A DNA stretch of 64,000 nucleotides from Lodderomyces elongisporus (lineage: Eukaryota > Ascomycota > Pichiomycetes > Serinales > Debaryomycetaceae): NCBI RefSeq assembly GCF_030384665.1, contig NC_083678.1, positions 434,001 to 498,000 of the forward strand, given 5' to 3'. Every line of letters begins with the position of its first letter. Position 1 is the stretch's first letter. A model generated the notes under the pieces. The model searched no databases. It worked only from the letters and a program-made list of their open reading frames with translations, and had not been told where the DNA came from. Below, piece after piece: positions 59,362 through 64,000 of the stretch. The position numbers and the translations under genes are program-made.

Positions 59362-60130
59362 ATGTCGAATGTATGTTACCGTTGAACCAATGCATTAGCA
59401 GAAGAACTTTTATTATTTCCCATTCAATCATTCTCCATTTGTTCTTCTTCATATGTGTTGGTGAATATATGAATATATATATATATATATATATACACAT
59501 TTATAATTGATACTAACCAGTATGTAGTTTCATCCAGTTAATCCCAAACCATTCATAAAATCACTAATTGGAAAGCAAGTGTTGGTGCGCCTCAAATGGA
59601 ACAAGACAGAGTATAAGGGACAATTAGCGTCCACAGATAATTATCTTAATTTTCAACTAGACGATACTTATGAAATACTGTACGAGAATAACAAGGCACC
59701 TGGTGCGATGAAGAAACAAGAGGAACTTATTGGAAATATATTTATAAGATGTAATAATGTCTTGTTTGTACGAGAGTGGAAGGAAGAGGAAGCAGAAGCA
59801 GATACAGAAATACAAGCGGAAACAAAAGTCAAGGACAATGAGATGGATGTGGAGATGACCGAAAATGGAGACAAAAAGGAAGAAACAAATGATTTATCGA
59901 AATCGACATCGTCAACTTCAAATTCAAGGGCAACCTCGAAGTTGACGAAAGATGACAATACAGCTCTGACCTCAAAAGAAAATGGTAGAAAGGAGGATGA
60001 GGAGGAGGAGGAGAAAAGTACAGTCACTACTAAGTCAACCATAGAAGTGCTGAAACAACAAGGCGACTCAACATTAAGTGTTGAAAGTGAAAATGTGCAG
60101 GTACAGGAGGTTGAGATGAAAGACCTGTGA
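59362..60130 (+). CDS. SMX3: Small nuclear ribonucleoprotein SmF, spliced, with long acidic tail
   Basis: Two exons: 59362-59370 (9 nt, M-S-N) and 59528-60130; 203 residues. Intron of 157 nt: GTATGT donor at 59371, a TATATA tract, TACTAAC at 59511-59517, acceptor TGTAG at 59527. An in-frame TAG sits directly before exon 2, so the spliced start is required. The spliced N-terminus MSN-FHPVNPKPFIKSLIGKQ and VLVRLKWNKTEYKGQLASTD, NYLNFQLDDTYEI, IGNIFIRCNNVLFVREW are classic SmF. Known role: core Sm ring of spliceosomal snRNPs. Family members are about 85 residues; here about 117 extra residues follow (Glu/Lys/Ser/Thr-rich, including EDEEEEEKS), and the loop before Sm2 has an insertion (NNKAPGAMKKQEEL). 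Confidence 0.92.
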
Positions 60131-60588
60131 CCACTATGTGTGTAGATTTTCATTAATATACGAAAGAAGTAAAACAAAAATTTAAACAGCAGCCGCAGCA
60201 GCAGCAGCAGCAACACCAACATCAACAAAGAGAGTAGCAACTTACTGTTTTTGAACATGCTACGTAATGTTTGAAGCAAAATTTCAAAACTTTTTTGCTT
60301 GTTGAAGAAAATTGTAGTTTACAAAAAGATCTATATTCTTTTTTCTCTGGGTATGATGAAATTGGATAAGGTAGTTTTTATTTGCAGAACGAAATTGTAG
60401 GTGAAAAATTGCGACTTCCAAATAGTGTTGATAAAATTTAAATATCTACATGCACATAAGCAGATACATACACAGGCACATACAAAGACAGACACATACA
60501 TATACACACACACACACACTCACTCACAGTCTCAAGGTCTCTACTTTTCTAGTTCTCGTGTTATTATTAGATCTCATCACTAATTCAA
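60131..60588. other. Region between SMX3 and NCBP3-like gene
   Basis: 458 bp. GCA triplets (60188-60213), CACATACA/CA repeats (60450-60518). No gene seen. Confidence 0.55.
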
Positions 60589-61521
60589 ATGGACCAACCT
60601 GCTGTCGCCCCTTATGGAGGCTTTATAGTGAAATCCTTGGATGACGAAAAAGCCAACCAAGCAGAGCTCGAGAAGCAATCGATTGAAGTGAATGTTGATG
60701 GTCAAACACAACAATTAAGGCCCGAGGCTATACGACTAAATGGTGTTGACAATTTGTCAACAGAAGAAATCAAAGCATATGTTGAATACTATCTCAACTA
60801 TACAAGCTCTGTTGACTCAGAAACAGGTAAAATTTCTTACGCTCAGAAACCTTTTCAAGAGCAAATCACATTCCGTGTTGAATGGATAGATGATTCAAAT
60901 GTATGCATAGTTTTTAAAACAAGCGATGAAAACAGAAAGGCATTGGAAGCGTTGAGAGAAGATCCCATTACTACTTCACCAGAAGATCCTAGTTATGTTA
61001 ATGCAATTATTCAGGAACAAAAGGCAAAGCCATATGATCCTATAATTGCATTTAGAAAAGCACAGAGTATGTCTGTGAGATTGGGATTGGTTGACGAGAG
61101 TTTAGAGAACAAAGAAAGTAGCGGGGATATGGATGAGGACCAATCTTCGATTGAATTAATTATTCGACAAGCGTTTCAACTGGACCGGAAAGTCAAGAAT
61201 GCATCGCAATATTCGAGATATTACTTGATACACGGAGAACCAGAGCGACAACCACGCCGCAGAAGACAGCCACATCATAATTCGAGACCTCGCCATGCTA
61301 AGCAACAACAAGAAGACGCGGAAGAGGAGGACTTGTTTGCCGAGAAATTAAACTCAACCAGGCAGCGCAGCTCTAGCAGAAACAATGGCACAGGAGAAGA
61401 GGAAGATGAAGACTTATTCAAAGACTTAAAGTCTCGTAGAAGTCGGAGAGATGTGGATGACGAAGAAGACTTGTTTGCTGACAAGTTGAGACGCACTCGT
61501 TCTAGATCGCCAACCAGGTGA
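60589..61521 (+). CDS. NCBP3-like (nuclear cap-binding subunit 3 family) protein
   Basis: 310 residues. Residues about 44-125 resemble the NCBP3 RNA-recognition-type domain: PEAIRLNGVDNLSTEEIKAY, then TFRVEWIDDSNVCIVFKTSD and RKALEAL, parallel to human NCBP3 (LHIRGVDEMST...EWLDDTSCNVVW). SVRLGLVDES follows. The C-terminal third is Arg/Glu-rich with three copies of an EDLF motif (EDLFAEKL 247-254, EDLFKDL 274-280, EDLFADKL 293-300), each followed by basic R/S residues, ending RRTRSRSPTR. Known role in animals: cap-associated mRNA export factor working with the exon-junction/TREX machinery. Orthology is by motif only. Confidence 0.7.
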   Translation: MDQPAVAPYGGFIVKSLDDEKANQAELEKQSIEVNVDGQTQQLRPEAIRLNGVDNLSTEEIKAYVEYYLNYTSSVDSETGKISYAQKPFQEQITFRVEWIDDSNVCIVFKTSDENRKALEALREDPITTSPEDPSYVNAIIQEQKAKPYDPIIAFRKAQSMSVRLGLVDESLENKESSGDMDEDQSSIELIIRQAFQLDRKVKNASQYSRYYLIHGEPERQPRRRRQPHHNSRPRHAKQQQEDAEEEDLFAEKLNSTRQRSSSRNNGTGEEEDEDLFKDLKSRRSRRDVDDEEDLFADKLRRTRSRSPTR

Positions 61522-61546
61522 ACGAAACCAGGTTGATGTTGCGTGA

Positions 61547-61551
<5 letters not shown>

Positions 61552-61584
<33 letters not shown>
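61552..61584. repeat. (TA)n microsatellite
   Basis: About 16 TA units between the convergent NCBP3-like and VPS4 stops, a stretch of 284 bp with no gene. Confidence 0.9.
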
Positions 61585-61586
<2 letters not shown>

Positions 61587-61805
61587 ATATGTATATATTT
61601 CACAATGACTAAAATAACTTATACTCTAAATTTGTATTAATAAATCTATTAGAATTGAAAATGATAATTGGCAACGAAAATTGAAAATGATTTCCTTTTC
61701 TTTTAAGAAAGAAAATACCCAAATAAAAGCAAAAGAAAAAAGCTAAAAGTAACAAATTATTAAAAATTTATGCTTCTTCTTCTGCTTCTTTTTGTTGTTG
61801 TTCTT

Positions 61806-63125
61806 CTAGTTTCCCTCTTGTCCAAAATCTTCGGTGAATTTCACGTGATTTGAGATATCAGATTCATTAACCGTTGGTCTATTGCTCTTTATAGATTTAA
61901 TGAAATCCTTTATGGTCAACGGCGGCTCTTTTAACTCGTCGGTACCAATCTCCATCCAGCTCATTTCTCGAGCTCCTTCATCACCAGGTGAACATGGCGT
62001 ATATTTAGTTTTTTCCTGACCATCTTCATCAGTTTCTTGGACTGGTTTAAAATGCGTTGCTTGTTGAATTTTTCTTATAGGTTGCATCAAAGCGTCTCTA
62101 ACAACAACAGCAACATCATGACCAGAATAGCCTTCAGTCAATTCTGCCAACGTACGATAATCGTGCGATGTACATTCACACGGAACTTCACCAATGTTAA
62201 TTTCAAACATTCTCGACCTTGCCTCAACATCTGGTAATGGGATATAGATTCTTCTTTCGAACCTTCTACGAATTGCCGCATCTAGTTGCCATGGAATATT
62301 AGTAGCACCAAGAACCAACACACCTTGCGAATCATTACCAACACCATTCATTTGCACCAACAATTCTGTTTTGATTCTTCGTGATGCTTCACTCTCACCT
62401 TCACCTCTAGGTCCACATAATGCATCGACTTCATCAATGAAAATGATTGAAGGCTTACTTTCTCGTGCCATTGTGAACAATTGCTTAACTAATCTCTCAG
62501 ACTCACCCATCCATTTGGAGACCAAGTCCGATGAAGAAACACTGAAAAACGTCGAGTTTGCTTCTGTTGCCACTGCCTTTGCCAAATACGATTTACCAGT
62601 ACCGGGTGGACCATACAACAAGATACCCGAAGTAGGTTTTCTGTTTCCAACAAATAGCTGTGGGAATTTCACAGGTAATATAACTGCTTCTTTCAATGCC
62701 TCTTTTGCTGAATCAAGACCCGCTATATCAGACCAACTAACATTGGGTTTCTCTGAGAGAATGGCTCCGGCTAATGCACCTCTAAGTTTCTTAGTATCTG
62801 CATCGTTATCATCGTCTCCGTCTCCACTACCAGATTTCTTGGCCTTTGTTGAACCATTTGCCGAGTTCTCAGCTGAGTTGGATTTGTTTTGTTGTTTCTC
62901 AAGGTGCTCTTTAAGCTGCTCGGCTCTGGTTAAATACTCGGTAAATTTTGATTTTACTAGCTCTTTTGATTTCGGGTTCTTTTCATATTTGATGGCGAGC
63001 ATAAGATAGTCGAGACCATTATAGTACAACTTGTACGCCTCTTCGTATCTAGTTGCCGTATCGGCATCGATAGCTTTCTGGACCAAATCTATACCCTTAC
63101 TCAAAAAGTCGGAAGCCCCTGACAT
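61806..63125 (-). CDS. VPS4: AAA ATPase Vps4 (ESCRT disassembly)
   Basis: 439 residues (yeast 437). N-terminal MIT domain ([20 protein letters not shown]...[13 protein letters not shown]), a Ser/Asp-rich linker, then the AAA core: [20 protein letters not shown], Walker A GPPGTGKS, Walker [13 protein letters not shown], arginine finger [13 protein letters not shown], then the beta-domain and C-terminal helix. Known role: ESCRT-III disassembly for multivesicular bodies, downstream of ESCRT-II including Vps22, also in this window. The frame is open for 48 more codons to 63269, but the family start at 63123-63125 is clear. Confidence 0.97.
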   Translation of the reverse strand: MSGASDFLSKGIDLVQKAIDADTATRYEEAYKLYYNGLDYLMLAIKYEKNPKSKELVKSKFTEYLTRAEQLKEHLEKQQNKSNSAENSANGSTKAKKSGSGDGDDDNDADTKKLRGALAGAILSEKPNVSWSDIAGLDSAKEALKEAVILPVKFPQLFVGNRKPTSGILLYGPPGTGKSYLAKAVATEANSTFFSVSSSDLVSKWMGESERLVKQLFTMARESKPSIIFIDEVDALCGPRGEGESEASRRIKTELLVQMNGVGNDSQGVLVLGATNIPWQLDAAIRRRFERRIYIPLPDVEARSRMFEINIGEVPCECTSHDYRTLAELTEGYSGHDVAVVVRDALMQPIRKIQQATHFKPVQETDEDGQEKTKYTPCSPGDEGAREMSWMEIGTDELKEPPLTIKDFIKSIKSNRPTVNESDISNHVKFTEDFGQEGN

Positions 63126-63756
63126 TGTTAGGATAGGTTTGAAGTGTTTTTTTTTTTTCCAAATAATATATTTCTGCTGAAGAAGCGTTGGTGATTGTAG
63201 TGGAACTTGAAAGTAGTATATTCCATAAATACAAAAACTGGAGTTTGTTTCACTAATCTCCAAGATCATGCGGCGACGTCGTGTGCAATATATCGCACAA
63301 ATGGTAGCACGTGGAATATAGGAAAGAGGCTTCCTCCCTAGGTACGCTTAACCCACCATCACTTTATCAGACAAAAATACAATATTCCGGTTGCGAATAA
63401 ACATAGTAGAATAGGAGAAATTCTCCAAATCAAAAGAAACAAAGACGAGCCACTATTTTAAAAGTACCACAACCAAAAAATTAAAAAAAGACTACAAACA
63501 CCATACTACAAGGCCGTCCCTTTACTCCTATTTCTTTTCATTTTTTGTTCTGGTTTGTTTTTGTTTTTGTTTTATTTTATTTTTCTTTCAAAAACAGGTC
63601 TACAAACTCAATCTACTCTTGTGAACTTAATAGCTAATCACATATCTATATAATCACCACCATCATCATCATCAGCGCCATCACCGTCATCAGCGCCATC
63701 ACCACACTCAACAATTTTCAATCAGTTTTTTGATAAATTTTCGCGTATAAAGTATT
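63126..63756. other. Divergent region VPS4 / right-edge gene
   Basis: 631 bp. An ATGCGGCG sequence (63268-63275), a CACGTG (63308-63313), T-rich DNA and a CATCA/CACCAT triplet tract (63657-63705). No further gene. Confidence 0.55.
63308..63313. promoter_or_regulatory. CACGTG palindrome
   Basis: Candidate Cbf1 site about 185 bp upstream of VPS4 and 445 bp before the right-edge gene. Function inferred. Confidence 0.35.
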
Positions 63757-64000
63757 ATGGCTGGACGAAATCCAAAAGGGTCAGCTTCTGAATCTGAATC
63801 CAATACTCGAAACTCTCATGGCGGCGGTCTGACCGGCCAATCAACATCTACAGCAGGGGGAGGAAACACAGGGTCTGGATCGGGGAATTCAAAGACTTCA
63901 CAAAAGATGAAAAACCAATTAGCACTACAGCAACAACAGAATTACCTTCAAAGACATATCAACTCCAATGGTCCCAAGGATAAGCCACGGATTGATCCCT
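63757..64000 (+). CDS. 5' end of an unidentified gene (cut by window edge)
   Basis: 81 codons visible and still open at the right edge. The ATG (63757-63759) has an in-frame TAA 9 nt upstream, so it is the start. The visible N-terminus (MAGRNPKGSASESESNTRNS, a Gly/Ser/Thr-rich stretch, then KNQLALQQQQNYLQRHINSN and GPKDKPRIDP) is hydrophilic and looks disordered, with no signal peptide. I do not recognise it. Such N-termini are common in yeast regulatory proteins. Confidence 0.7.
   Translation, partial: MAGRNPKGSASESESNTRNSHGGGLTGQSTSTAGGGNTGSGSGNSKTSQKMKNQLALQQQQNYLQRHINSNGPKDKPRIDP

Noticed and set aside
59668..60279. 203-codon minus-strand frame rich in S/L/F/V
   Set aside because: Antisense shadow of the acidic SmF tail; the sense frame shows the conserved Sm motifs and splice signals.
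62371..63009. 212-codon plus-strand frame
   Set aside because: Antisense shadow of VPS4.
63126..63269. 48-residue N-terminal extension of VPS4
   Set aside because: The MIT-domain start at 63125 matches all homologues; the leader has no similarity.

Overview
The window is nuclear DNA of a budding yeast. Genes are single-copy, widely spaced and mostly intron-poor. The few introns carry a TACTAAC branch site, and intergenic DNA is very AT-rich and crowded with microsatellites. The gene set (HAP1-type regulator, GLR1, CEF3/EF-3, SPB4, VPS4 and others) is ascomycete yeast. Two CTG codons fall where relatives have serine or threonine (BUD23 codon 190, DEG1 codon 285), which points to the CUG-Ser clade (Candida/Lodderomyces). 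From memory, HAP1/ZCF20, GLR1 and CEF3 are also near neighbours in Candida albicans. Heavy low-complexity DNA would fit a Lodderomyces-like species, but the species cannot be fixed from this window.

Layout. 1-21 kb: a HAP1-like zinc-cluster regulator (cut by the left edge), SMD3, glutathione reductase GLR1, an unrecognised Q-rich protein, spliced RPS11, a membrane-anchored monothiol glutaredoxin and elongation factor 3. 23-33.5 kb: ULA1 (NEDD8 E1 subunit), SPB4 helicase, DEG1/PUS3, VPS22 (ESCRT-II), a two-domain alpha/beta-hydrolase + tyrosine-phosphatase protein, and CTF8. 35.8-43.7 kb: a multispanning membrane protein, BUD23, spliced IMG1, a GSKIP-domain protein, MAK31 and a small single-pass membrane protein. 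44.5-49 kb: tRNA-Gln(CUG) and two tRNA-Glu(UUC) genes, one with an intron and one without, flanking an SPX-RING ubiquitin ligase. 49.8-64 kb: a probable MRPL20, doubly spliced LSM7, FUR1, ARP1, a myosin-light-chain-like protein, RPO26, QCR2, GAB1, spliced SMX3 (SmF) with a long acidic tail, an NCBP3-like protein, VPS4, and the start of an unidentified gene at the right edge.

There is no operon logic; genes pair as divergent or convergent neighbours. Themes recur: RNA metabolism (SMD3, LSM7, SMX3, NCBP3-like, DEG1), ribosome biogenesis and translation (SPB4, BUD23, RPS11, CEF3, IMG1, MRPL20), redox (GLR1, glutaredoxin) and ESCRT (VPS22, VPS4). Four genes (RPS11, IMG1, LSM7, SMX3) need splicing, and the first exons of LSM7 and SMX3 are only 12 and 9 nt.

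Best candidates for something undescribed: (1) the SPX-RING ligase ends in a CaaX prenylation motif; (2) paralogous tRNA-Glu genes differ by an exact 23-nt intron; (3) tRNA-Gln(CUG) is altered at both partners of the G18-Psi55 tertiary pair; (4) SmF has a tail of about 117 acidic residues; (5) a hydrolase-phosphatase fusion; (6) Cys-Pro heme-type motifs are spread along the HAP1 homologue. No mobile element, CRISPR array or virus-derived gene was seen.
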